Shown: positions 51,307-59,039 of the stretch, piece after piece
How the letters are laid out: each line of letters opens with the position of its first letter
Position numbering within the stretch: the stretch's first letter is position 1
NCBI RefSeq assembly: GCF_900107115.1
Contig: NZ_FNOS01000005.1
Coordinates: forward strand, 186,001-250,000
Origin: Salimicrobium album
Lineage (GTDB): Bacteria; Bacillota; Bacilli; Bacillales; Halobacillaceae
Direction: 5' to 3'
DNA length: 64,000 nucleotides
Notes under the pieces: generated by a model
Seen by the model: only the letters and a program-made list of their open reading frames with translations
What the model was told of the DNA's origin: nothing
The model's database searches: none
Program-made: the position numbers and the translations under genes

Positions 51307-51310
51307 AAAA

Positions 51311-51327
51311 ATGACCAAACCGGTCAT
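51311..51327. promoter_or_regulatory. TetR operator 2
   Basis: ATGACC-N5-GGTCAT, the same repeat as operator 1 with one outer base pair changed, centred 33 bp downstream (about three helical turns), just after the -10 box. Confidence 0.82.
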
Positions 51328-51352
51328 GTCTAACTGAAAGGAGGTTAGTACC

Positions 51353-51973
51353 ATTAATCCAAATTTTAATAAACTAACTAGGAGCAAGAAAGAACTTATT
51401 ATTAACGCGTCAATCCAGGAATTTGTTCAAAACGGATTTGATAAAGCCTCAACTAATGCAATTGTAACAAGTGCCAACATTTCCAAAGGGTCGCTGTTCA
51501 ATTATTTTAATAGCAAGAAAGATCTTTATGTATATTTGATCGAATTAGGCGTTCAGGTTATTGAAGATTTTTATGAGCAAATTGACTTGAGTGAAACAGA
51601 TCTATTCAAAAGACTTGAAAATATCGGTTTGCAGAAATTGCATATTCAGGAAAAGCATCCTCAAATATTTGATTTCCTGACTGCTGCGGTCCAAGAGGAA
51701 TCGGTTGAGGTAAAAGAAACTATCAGGAAAAGAATCGATCCCATCTATGAGCGGGGCACAGAATTAATATATAAAGATATTGATTACTCCAAGTTCCGTG
51801 AAGGGATCGATATTGAAAAGGCGATTGAGATTCTGAATTGGACGATGTTCGGTTTCAGCGATAAAGCACTTCGACAGATTAATACCTTTGAAAACTTAGA
51901 GGAATTCAGAGAAAAATATTTTGCAGAATGGAAGAGGTATTCAGAGATTCTCAAATACAGCTTTTATAAGTAA
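51353..51973 (+). CDS. TetR-family repressor with ATT start codon
   Basis: 206 aa from an ATT start. N-terminal TetR DNA-binding domain: KKELIINASIQEFVQNGF (about 11-28), then IVTSANISKGSLFNYFNSKK (about 38-57). An in-frame stop at 51335 and the absence of ATG, GTG or TTG before codon 62 (TTG 51536) mean that a normal start would delete the whole DNA-binding domain. AAAGGAGG (51337-51344) sits exactly 8 bases before ATT. It is the first gene of the repressor-ATPase-permease operon and probably binds the two operators upstream. The C-terminal half is ligand-binding and unassigned. Confidence 0.85.
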   Translation: MNPNFNKLTRSKKELIINASIQEFVQNGFDKASTNAIVTSANISKGSLFNYFNSKKDLYVYLIELGVQVIEDFYEQIDLSETDLFKRLENIGLQKLHIQEKHPQIFDFLTAAVQEESVEVKETIRKRIDPIYERGTELIYKDIDYSKFREGIDIEKAIEILNWTMFGFSDKALRQINTFENLEEFREKYFAEWKRYSEILKYSFYK

Positions 51974-52019
51974 GCATGAACTGAAAAGTTGAATTCTCTA
52001 AAAAAGGAGTGTTCGTGTT

Positions 52020-52901
52020 ATGACAGAGATTGTAACGATCCAAGGTTTACAAAAGAAATTCGGTAAGTTTCAGGCATTACGCGACGTTTCATTCACAGTA
52101 AACGCTGGAGAAGTTGTCGGCTTTATTGGTCCGAATGGGGCTGGTAAATCTACTGCTATCCGTATTTTATTGGGAATTATGAAGCGGGATGCAGGTCAAG
52201 CACAGATATTCGGTAAGGACGTTTGGAAAGACAGTCTTGAGATACACAAACGAATTTCATATGTCCCGGGAGATGTCACCCTGTGGGGAAACTTGACAGG
52301 CGGGGAGATTATTGATTTATTTCTTAAATTGCACGGGGGCGGAAATAAAAAAAAACGCGACTATTTAATAAAACGCTTTGAATTGGATCCTAAGAAAAAA
52401 GCCAAAGGGTATTCGAAAGGGAATCGTCAAAAGGTGGGTTTAATAGCAGCATTATCTGCTGATTCGGATCTGTACATTTTCGATGAACCGACTTCAGGTC
52501 TTGACCCATTGATGGAAGCGATTTTCCAGGAAGAAGTAGAAAAAATCAAAGAAACTGGCAAATCCATTCTGTTGTCCTCACATATCTTAAGTGAGGTGGA
52601 GCGTTTAGCTGACAAAGTGGCAATCATTCGCCAAGGAGAAATCGTGGAATCCGGGAGCCTTGATGATTTACGCCATTTGACCCGTTCTGCAATAACGCTG
52701 GTAACAGAGGGGGATGTGGCTGAGATGACCAATGTGAATGGCGTTTTCGATTTCGAACAAAAAGAAGATCAGGCAACGTTCTCTGCGGATAATAAACACC
52801 TTGATGAAATTTTAATGGCAGCAAGTAAATTGGGGGTCAAGAAATTTGAATCAGTGCCACCGACTCTTGAAGATTTGTTCATGCGTCATTATGAAAGCTG
52901 A
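52020..52901 (+). CDS. ABC exporter ATP-binding protein
   Basis: 293 aa, CcmA/NatA-type ATPase. Walker A FIGPNGAGKSTAIRIL (about 38-53), Q-loop region ISYVPGDVTLWGNL, signature GYSKGNRQKVGLIAAL (a YSKGxRQK variant of LSGGQ, about 137-152), Walker B LYIFDEPTSGLDPLME (about 156-171) and the switch His in LLSSHIL. The C-terminal 70 residues are the usual extension of drug-export ATPases. ATG with AAAAGGAGTGTTCGTGTT upstream. Second gene of the operon; base composition is AT-richer than the flanks. Confidence 0.93.
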   Translation: MTEIVTIQGLQKKFGKFQALRDVSFTVNAGEVVGFIGPNGAGKSTAIRILLGIMKRDAGQAQIFGKDVWKDSLEIHKRISYVPGDVTLWGNLTGGEIIDLFLKLHGGGNKKKRDYLIKRFELDPKKKAKGYSKGNRQKVGLIAALSADSDLYIFDEPTSGLDPLMEAIFQEEVEKIKETGKSILLSSHILSEVERLADKVAIIRQGEIVESGSLDDLRHLTRSAITLVTEGDVAEMTNVNGVFDFEQKEDQATFSADNKHLDEILMAASKLGVKKFESVPPTLEDLFMRHYES

Positions 52902-52926
52902 TTTTCAGAAAGGAGGGTGAATCAAG

Positions 52927-54540
52927 ATGAGAGAAAATTTTGCACAATGGGAGACCTTGTTCCTGCTTAATCTGAAACGGGACTGGAAAAAGATAATTGT
53001 CTGGATTTTGGGGTTCGGCCTGTTTTCAGCAGCTTTTGTGCCAGCCTTCAAAGAAATAGCGAAAGGCAACGGCCTGCTCGGAATGTTCGAAACGCTCCAA
53101 AACCCTGCAATGATTGCAATGGTAGGTCCAACGCCGGTTGGAACAGCGGTTGATTATACACTTGGAGCCATGTACGCCCATGAAATGCTGTTGTTTTGTG
53201 GTTTGTTTTCAATGGTCATCGCTGTTCTGCATGTAGTAGGGCACACCCGAAAGGAAGAAGATCTTGGTCTGACCGAACTGGTACGCTCCTTCCAAATCGG
53301 CCGACAAGCTAATTCGTTTGCCGCGATAATGCAAATTGTTTTCATTAACCTTTTATTATCACTTTTTATTAGCGTCGTGATGATCAGCTTTGATGCTGAG
53401 ACTATTTCTGTCGAGGGCGCCTTTTTGTTCGGAGCCTCGGTTGGAATTGCCGGTATTATTGGTGCCGCTATTGCTCTCGTGATGGTACAAATTATGCCTG
53501 CTTCCTCCTCTGCAACAGGTTCAACGCTCGGAATAATCGGGTTATTGTACATTATTCGTGCCGGGACAGACGTTTCGAACGTTGATCTCTCCATGCTCAA
53601 TCCGTTAGGCTGGACCTACCTCACCTACCCGTTTACTGAAAATAATTGGATTGCGCTTGTTTTTGCATTGATTTTCAGTTTGATTGCAGTAGTCGTCGCT
53701 TTTTCACTTGAAAGAGGCCGCGACATGGGGGCCGGTTACCTCCCGAGCAGAGAAGGTCGGGAAAGCGCAGCTAACTCTTTATTGTCCGTCCATGGTTTAT
53801 TTATTAAGCTTAACAGAGGTACTATAATTAGCTGGTTGATAGCTTTTATTGTTATGGGCGCTGCTTACGGTTCAATTTATGGTGACATGCAAACTTTTCT
53901 CGAAAGCAACGAAATTATGAAACAAATGTTTGCGCAGGCGGACGTTTCCATTGAAGAATCATTTACAAGCACGATAATGATGGTGATGATTGCTTTAGTG
54001 TCGATTCTGCCGATTGCCATTGTAAATAAACTGTTTGCCCAGGAAAACAGGGCATATTTAAGTCAGATTTTTGCTACAAAAGTGACCCGCAGCCGACTTT
54101 ATTGGACCAGCATCGGTTTAGCTATTATTACAGGAGCAGCGGGAATTCTAATAGCTGCCGGCAGCCTTGGTGGTACAGCTGTATCTGCTATGGGAGGCAG
54201 ATCAACAATGGAGATAGCTGATTTTCTTGGTTCAGGCTTCAATTTCCTGCCGTCCCTGCTGTTCTTTATCGGTTTAGCTTCCTTAGCTCTTGGCTGGTCA
54301 CCGAAATCAGGAAAAGTCGTATATGTGTACCTTGCATACTCTTTTCTGTTGAACTATTTCGGTGGGATCGTAGATTTGCCGGAATGGTTTTCAAAAACAG
54401 CCATTCAAAGCTGGATACCTCGATTGCCATTAGAAGATTTTGATGCATCAATCTTTATTACAATAACCTTAATGAGTATCGCTTTAATAATAATTGGTCA
54501 CTTTGGTTACAATCGACGGGACATGATCGAAGGAGCTTAA
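52927..54540 (+). CDS. ABC exporter permease, polyketide-exporter (TnrB3/COG3559) type
   Basis: 537 aa with twelve hydrophobic segments in two similar halves; the linker SLERGRDMGAGYLPSREGRE (about 258-277) is typical of the TnrB3-type family named as exporters of polyketide antibiotics in actinomycetes. The half-start LNRGTIISWLIAFIVMGAAYG matches the second repeat. It forms the membrane part of the exporter with the ATPase 25 bases upstream. ATG with GAAAGGAGGGTGAATCAAG upstream. It is likely induced when the repressor binds a drug; the substrate is unknown. Confidence 0.88.
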   Translation: MRENFAQWETLFLLNLKRDWKKIIVWILGFGLFSAAFVPAFKEIAKGNGLLGMFETLQNPAMIAMVGPTPVGTAVDYTLGAMYAHEMLLFCGLFSMVIAVLHVVGHTRKEEDLGLTELVRSFQIGRQANSFAAIMQIVFINLLLSLFISVVMISFDAETISVEGAFLFGASVGIAGIIGAAIALVMVQIMPASSSATGSTLGIIGLLYIIRAGTDVSNVDLSMLNPLGWTYLTYPFTENNWIALVFALIFSLIAVVVAFSLERGRDMGAGYLPSREGRESAANSLLSVHGLFIKLNRGTIISWLIAFIVMGAAYGSIYGDMQTFLESNEIMKQMFAQADVSIEESFTSTIMMVMIALVSILPIAIVNKLFAQENRAYLSQIFATKVTRSRLYWTSIGLAIITGAAGILIAAGSLGGTAVSAMGGRSTMEIADFLGSGFNFLPSLLFFIGLASLALGWSPKSGKVVYVYLAYSFLLNYFGGIVDLPEWFSKTAIQSWIPRLPLEDFDASIFITITLMSIALIIIGHFGYNRRDMIEGA

Positions 54541-54616
54541 TGTTTACCAAGAAGCAAGATGGCGAACGCTATAAAGTATATCAATGAATAGTAACAGTAC
54601 TGATTATTTGAAAAGG

Positions 54617-54646
54617 CGCATTTTTCCACGGAAGAATGCGTTTTTT
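54617..54646 (+). terminator. Terminator of the ABC export operon
   Basis: Stem CGCATT(T)TTCC/GGAA(G)AATGCG followed by TTTTTT. Confidence 0.88.
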
Positions 54647-54729
54647 GATGTGAATTTTCAGGAAACTCTACGTGAGTGCTTACGCTTCTATAACTGTTTG
54701 GTATACTAGGCGTAACAGGGGGTGGATGT

Positions 54730-55842
54730 ATGACGCTTAACGACTGGGTCCTCGGAGCTATGTGTTTTTTTCTGATTCTCGGGGCTCTGGACTATTACAT
54801 ACTGAACAGACGGCTGAAACTCGGGGACCGGTTTTACGAGGCGTTCCGGATGATGGGAACGCTTGCTCTTGCCATGATAGGGGTCATCTCGTTCGCCCCC
54901 GTGATGGCCGAGTGGATGGCTCCGGTAGTCGTGCCGCTGTACGAATGGCTGGGGGCGGACCCCGGTATGTTTCCATCGATGCTTCTGGCTATCGATACCG
55001 GGGCGTATCCCCTGGCCGAGTCCCTTGCCGAGGACGCGGAAGCGGCTGTATTTTCATGGTCGCTTCTCGGAACGATGATGGGTTCGACCGTAGTGTTTAC
55101 TATACCGGTAGCGCTTTCGGTATTACATAAGCAGGATTACCGTTATTTTGCCAAAGGAGTTCTGATCGGATTTACGACTATCCCCGTGGGCTGTTTTACA
55201 GGCGGGTTTCTTGGAGGATATGCTTTTGACTGGATGTTTGTAAATCTGCTCCCTTCCATTGTTCTTGCAATTTTAATTTCCATCGGTCTCGGTTTATTTA
55301 CAGCTGTCACTATACGACTGTTCGCCGCATTTGGTAAGATAGTGGAAGTCCTTATTGCTGTAGGTCTCGTTTCTATTACTATTGAAACACTTCTTGGAGT
55401 GAGCGTTATCCAGGGTCTGGCTCCTTTGTCGGAAGGGGCGGTGATTGTCGCGAAAATAACAGTCACCCTGGCCGGAGCTTTTCCTCTGGTCGCTTTTCTC
55501 GAAAGAATGCTGCAGAGGCCTTTTGAGATAATCAGACCTTGGGTGAAAGTGGATAAAGTGGCGATGACGGGGCTGTTGGCCTCTATGGCTCACAATATAC
55601 CTATGCTGGTAACAATGAAGGATATGGAGCCGAGGGGGAAAGTGATCAACTCAGCTTTCGCTGTCAGTGGAGCTTTTGCACTCGGAGCTCATATCGCTTT
55701 TGTGGCAGGCATTGAAAAGGATATGGTAGTGCCGGTGCTTGCCGGTAAGTTGAGTGCCGGCTTTCTTGCAGTAGTTATCGCATGGGCAGTAACAACAAAA
55801 GAGGAGGGGAAGTCCCATGAAACGGTGGTCGGATACGATTGA
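54730..55842 (+). CDS. eutH: EutH-family ethanolamine transporter
   Basis: 370 aa, about ten hydrophobic segments. EutH family pattern: LGALDYYILNRRLKLGDRFY (about 16-35), EAFRMMGTLALAMIGVISFAP, PSMLLAIDTGAYPLAESLA, TTIPVGCFTGGFLGGY and the C-terminal LASMAHNIPMLVTMKDM (about 283-299). EutH moves ethanolamine in the eut pathway, but no other eut gene is within the window. ATG with CAGGGGGTGGATGT upstream; promoter -10 TATACT about 25 bases before. The stop lies 23 bases inside the SRPBCC gene that follows, so the two are translationally coupled. Confidence 0.92.
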   Translation: MTLNDWVLGAMCFFLILGALDYYILNRRLKLGDRFYEAFRMMGTLALAMIGVISFAPVMAEWMAPVVVPLYEWLGADPGMFPSMLLAIDTGAYPLAESLAEDAEAAVFSWSLLGTMMGSTVVFTIPVALSVLHKQDYRYFAKGVLIGFTTIPVGCFTGGFLGGYAFDWMFVNLLPSIVLAILISIGLGLFTAVTIRLFAAFGKIVEVLIAVGLVSITIETLLGVSVIQGLAPLSEGAVIVAKITVTLAGAFPLVAFLERMLQRPFEIIRPWVKVDKVAMTGLLASMAHNIPMLVTMKDMEPRGKVINSAFAVSGAFALGAHIAFVAGIEKDMVVPVLAGKLSAGFLAVVIAWAVTTKEEGKSHETVVGYD

Positions 55843-56272
55843 GGTAGAGACACCGATTGAACACGTCTGGTCATATTTCGATCAGTCCCTGGAACAGACC
55901 AAAAAAATTATGCCGAATATCGAAGAACACCGGCTCATCCATTCTTCCGGAGAGACGGTCGGGAATGTGTACAGACAATCGTACGGCGTAGGAGAGACAA
56001 AGGAAGAATACGAGGTTACCGTAACTGAATTCAAAGATGAAGAAAATGAAAAAAGACTCACTTATTCTTATACACTGGCCGGGGTTTATGATATACAGGC
56101 CACTTATTTACTTGAAAAAGCGGGAGAGAAGAAGACGACGTTCACCTATCTGTCTTCAAATAGGCCAAGGAAATGGTATTTACGGATACTGATTCTTTTC
56201 TCCAACGATCAGGCCGTCGCTAACTTTGTCCGTCGCGTGAAAAGAGTGGCCGAGGAAGAATATAACGAATAG
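55817..56272 (+). CDS. SRPBCC-family (START-like) protein
   Basis: 151 aa, SRPBCC ligand-binding fold: KRWSDTIEVETPIEHVWSYF (about 2-21) at the N-terminus is the typical opening strand and helix, with YEVTVTEFKDEENEKRLTYS and a final long helix ending FVRRVKRVAEEEYNE. It binds a hydrophobic or polar small ligand; the specific role is unknown. Its ATG lies 26 bases before the end of eutH, with GAGGAGGGGAAG inside the eutH frame as the binding site. Its job may relate to the transporter, but that is inference from overlap alone. Confidence 0.8.
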   Translation: MKRWSDTIEVETPIEHVWSYFDQSLEQTKKIMPNIEEHRLIHSSGETVGNVYRQSYGVGETKEEYEVTVTEFKDEENEKRLTYSYTLAGVYDIQATYLLEKAGEKKTTFTYLSSNRPRKWYLRILILFSNDQAVANFVRRVKRVAEEEYNE

Positions 56273-56286
56273 TACGGGTGTATACA

Positions 56287-56338
56287 AAAGTTGCCGCTCT
56301 CCCTTAGTGCTTTATGAGGGGGAGCGGCAACTTGTTTT
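56287..56338. terminator. Bidirectional terminator
   Basis: 16-bp stem AAGTTGCCGCTCTCCC/GGGGGAGCGGCAACTT (one G-T pair) between the SRPBCC gene and the convergent small membrane protein gene. Confidence 0.9.
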
Positions 56339-56359
56339 CCTTACCTTCTTCCGAGAAGG

Positions 56360-56590
56360 TTAAAGTATGAAGATCCAGATCAGTGCTAACGTAATAACAA
56401 AGGTGATAACGTAGATGATGCTGAGACGACGGAAACTGGAAGTATCACGGGAGTCGGATTTCAGGCTGGCCAATTCTTCATCACTGTCGGCCGAATGTTC
56501 CTGCTTGTTCAGGTTTTTTCCGATATAGATAGTGGCTCCAAGGGCAACGGCTGTCATAATGATAGCTGCGGTATAATACAGTGGATACAT
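56360..56590 (-). CDS. Small two-helix membrane protein
   Basis: 76 aa with two hydrophobic helices (about 1-22 and 56-75) joined by an acidic-polar loop (NKQEHSADSDEELASLKSDS). I do not recognise the family. ATG at 56590 is chosen because AAAGGGGAG stands 6-7 bases upstream; a longer frame to 56653 lacks a binding site and would add a polar N-terminus. It lies 70 bases downstream of argS on the same strand, so it may be its downstream co-transcribed gene. Confidence 0.68.
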   Translation of the reverse strand: MYPLYYTAAIIMTAVALGATIYIGKNLNKQEHSADSDEELASLKSDSRDTSSFRRLSIIYVITFVITLALIWIFIL

Positions 56591-56659
56591 AATATCTCCC
56601 CTTTCAGAAATAGGGTATATGCCAAACATACTATTATTATATAAAGAACGCAATTTCTT

Positions 56660-58282
56660 TTACATTTTTTCCACGGTTTTCATCCCGAGCAGATGGAGTC
56701 CTTTTTTCAGCACCGTAATTACCGCCTGTACAAGAGTGAGACGCTGATTCATCTGGTCCGTCTGTAAAATTTTCGTGTGGGCGTAGTACTGGTTGAAATG
56801 TTTTGACAGTTTTAAAAGATAGCGGGCAATGACGGAAGGGTCTTTCTGTATAAAAGCTCTTTTCGTTTCATCGGGGAAGAGATGCAGTTGTTTTACAAGT
56901 TCCCAAGCGCTCCCGTCTTTCAGGTCGGTCCTGAAGTCGAAATCGGCTTTTTCGGTAAGTGAAACGGCACGGGCATAAGTGTATTGCAGGTATGGTCCCG
57001 TATTTCCTTCGAAAGTGAGCATATCATCCAGTGAAAATTCAACGTCGTTTTGTCTCTGATGTTTCAAGTCGTGGAAAATCACCGCTCCTGTCCCTATGTC
57101 GGCATTGCCTCCGGCCCGTTCCCGGGCTTCTTCGAGTACGTCTTCAAGCAGAATAGTTCTCCCTTTCCTCGTCGACATCTTTTTTCCGTCCTGAAGCATC
57201 ATGCCGAAAGAGATGTGCTTCATGGAGGGTGCCCAGGGGAATCCGGCTTTTTCCAGCACCTTCTGAATTTGTTCAAAGTGGAGCGTCTGTTCATTTCCGA
57301 CCACGTACAAACTTTCAGTGAAACGATAGGTCCGATATCGATCGATCGCAGCCGTCAGATCTCTCGTAGCATAGGTTGTCGTGTCGTTACTTTTAACCAT
57401 CAGACATGGGGGGAGATCATATTCATCCAGGCGCACTACGAGGGCCCCTTCGGATTGTTCGAGCAGTCCTTTTTCGTCAAGCATCGCTATCGTTTCTCCC
57501 ATTTTATCACTATAGTAAGCTTCTCCCCGTGTCAGATCGAAAGTTATATCAAGCTGTTCATAAATTCTGTCGAACTCTTCGAGAGATAACTCACGGAAAT
57601 GACTCCACAGAGCTGCGGCTTCCTCCTCTCCTTCTTCAAGACGCTTGAACCAGTCACGCCCCGCTTCTGTAAGTGACGGATTTTGTTTTGCCTCCTCGTG
57701 AAATCTGACGTAAATGTTTGAAAGTTCTTTCAGAGGATTTTCCTCTAATTTATCTTTCTCCCCCCATCGTTCGTAGGCTGCCAGCAGGTGACCGAACTGA
57801 GTGCCGTAATCGCCTACATAATTGATTTTCACTGGAGTATAACCGCAATATTCGGCGAGCAGGCTCAGAGAATTGCCGATGATTGTAGAACGAAGATGTC
57901 CCATGGAGAAGGGTTTTGCTATATTTGGGGCCGATAAATCCAGTACTACACGTTCTCCTTCCCCGAAACGGTGACGGCCGTAGTCATTGTGGGCAGCACG
58001 GCGGAGGATGTGGTCGGTCATAAAAGACTGGTCGAGAAAAATATTAACGTAGCCGTTAAGGGCTTCCGTGCCCGCAAAAATAGGGTGATCCAGCTGAGCG
58101 CTCACATCCTCTGCTATGTTTTGAGGATTTTTTCTGAAGTGCCGGGCCAGGAAAAAGCACGGGAAGGCGATATCCCCATGGCCGTTGTGTTTCGGCTGCT
58201 CAAGTTTCTGTTTCAGGTCTTCCGGAGTGAACTCCTCCCCGAGGATGTGAGCGAGCTGTAACGCGATGATTTCTTTTTCCAT
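56660..58282 (-). CDS. argS: Arginyl-tRNA synthetase (T-box-controlled)
   Basis: 540 aa, class I synthetase with N-terminal additional domain (about 1-95), the HIGH-equivalent NIAKPFSMGHLRST (about 115-128), KMSKS-equivalent GKKMSTRKGR (about 368-377), and the DALR anticodon-binding domain at the C-terminus (NQYYAHTKIL, then LLGMKTVEKM). It charges tRNA-Arg. It is somewhat shorter than the B. subtilis housekeeping enzyme (about 556 aa) and belongs to a divergent ArgS branch by eye, so it could be a second copy. ATG with AAAAGGAGATGAAAAC upstream. A T-box leader precedes it. Leftward. Confidence 0.94.
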   Translation of the reverse strand: MEKEIIALQLAHILGEEFTPEDLKQKLEQPKHNGHGDIAFPCFFLARHFRKNPQNIAEDVSAQLDHPIFAGTEALNGYVNIFLDQSFMTDHILRRAAHNDYGRHRFGEGERVVLDLSAPNIAKPFSMGHLRSTIIGNSLSLLAEYCGYTPVKINYVGDYGTQFGHLLAAYERWGEKDKLEENPLKELSNIYVRFHEEAKQNPSLTEAGRDWFKRLEEGEEEAAALWSHFRELSLEEFDRIYEQLDITFDLTRGEAYYSDKMGETIAMLDEKGLLEQSEGALVVRLDEYDLPPCLMVKSNDTTTYATRDLTAAIDRYRTYRFTESLYVVGNEQTLHFEQIQKVLEKAGFPWAPSMKHISFGMMLQDGKKMSTRKGRTILLEDVLEEARERAGGNADIGTGAVIFHDLKHQRQNDVEFSLDDMLTFEGNTGPYLQYTYARAVSLTEKADFDFRTDLKDGSAWELVKQLHLFPDETKRAFIQKDPSVIARYLLKLSKHFNQYYAHTKILQTDQMNQRLTLVQAVITVLKKGLHLLGMKTVEKM

Positions 58283-58344
58283 GTTTTCATCTCCTTTTCG
58301 GATCGAACCAGGTTTTTGTGTACTGTATAAAAGTTATTTGACAT

Positions 58345-58580
58345 AAAAAAGCCCCCACGTCGTAAAGAGACGTGGGGGCGCCGCGCGGTACCACTCTTTT
58401 AGCCTTAAGGCCACTTGATCGGATAACGGGGTCCATCCAGGCGGCAGAGCTACTTATGTTCACTCCCGCACCTCAGAAGTCCGGTTCCTCCATCGTTTTT
58501 TGCCGGGCTCCCACCATCCCCGGTTCGCTGTTGAAAAAACAGATTAGATTACTCTCTTCGTCAAAGGTGATATGTTATTA
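58345..58580 (-). ncRNA. T-box leader (tRNA-sensing) of argS
   Basis: Minus-strand leader of about 235 bases. Distinctive parts: GAAGAGAGTA (Stem I base), GGTGGGAGCCCGG (distal loop side), the T-box element AGTGGTACCGCGCGG (complement of about 58381-58394) and a terminator GCCCCCACGTC/GACGTGGGGGC plus T run (complement of 58345-58379). In Stem I, AACCGGACTTC offers CGG (complement 58481-58483), an Arg codon followed by A, as a candidate specifier; that reading is tentative. Uncharged tRNA-Arg should favour the antiterminator and raise argS. Confidence 0.94.
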
Positions 58581-58586
58581 TTAGAA

Positions 58587-58615
58587 AATATAGCATAGTA
58601 AGAAAAGTAAATCAA
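58587..58615 (-). promoter_or_regulatory. Promoter of the argS leader
   Basis: On the minus strand: -35 TTGATT (complement 58610-58615), 17-bp spacer, extended -10 TGCTATATT (TATATT, complement 58587-58592). Confidence 0.78.
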
Positions 58616-58671
58616 TAACCGGATTAAAAATGAAAGTGCAGGGAAAAAACAAAGTAGAGGTGAAGATTTCT

Positions 58672-58998
58672 ATGGAAAAATTACAGACGATTACAGAAGC
58701 CAGACAAATAATTTCCAAAGAGAAACTGTCGCTGGTGTATATTTCCCAGCCGACCTGTTCTGTCTGCCATAGCCTGAAACCGCAGGTGGAAGAGTTGCTT
58801 GAGAGCTATCCGGAAGTAAAAGCGATTCACCTGGATGCGACTGAAATTCCGGAGGTATCCGGAGAATTTCAAGTGTTTACGGTACCTGTGGTACTTGTCT
58901 ATTCAGAAGGAAGGGAACTTATAAGAGAAGCACGTTTCGTACCGGTAGGAGAACTGGATTATCAGCTGGATAAATTGCAGGATGCCATGAATGCATAA
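58672..58998 (+). CDS. Thioredoxin-like protein
   Basis: 108 aa, thioredoxin fold. The redox motif is SQPTCSVCHSLKPQVEELL (about 28-46), so CSVC instead of the CGPC of housekeeping thioredoxin; the cis-Pro appears in VFTVPVVLVYSEG (about 66-78). Length and pattern match YtpP/YusE-type thioredoxin-like proteins of Bacillus. ATG at 58672 is chosen because AGAGGTGAAG lies 8 bases upstream; a longer frame from 58630 lacks a good site. Divergent from argS, with a bidirectional terminator behind it. Confidence 0.9.
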   Translation: MEKLQTITEARQIISKEKLSLVYISQPTCSVCHSLKPQVEELLESYPEVKAIHLDATEIPEVSGEFQVFTVPVVLVYSEGRELIREARFVPVGELDYQLDKLQDAMNA

Positions 58999-59034
58999 GA
59001 AGAGCCGCTCTCTAAAAGAACGGCTCTTCTTTAT
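58998..59034. terminator. Bidirectional terminator
   Basis: 10-bp stem AGAAGAGCCG/CGGCTCTTCT with a 13-base loop; it starts at the thioredoxin stop and ends five bases before the stop of the convergent flavin oxidoreductase. Confidence 0.85.
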
Positions 59035-59039
59035 CATTG

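Noticed and set aside
51536-51973. TetR-like gene starting at TTG 51536
   Set aside because: This would remove the DNA-binding domain that is clearly encoded from 51353 with a perfect ribosome site; the longer form is preferred.
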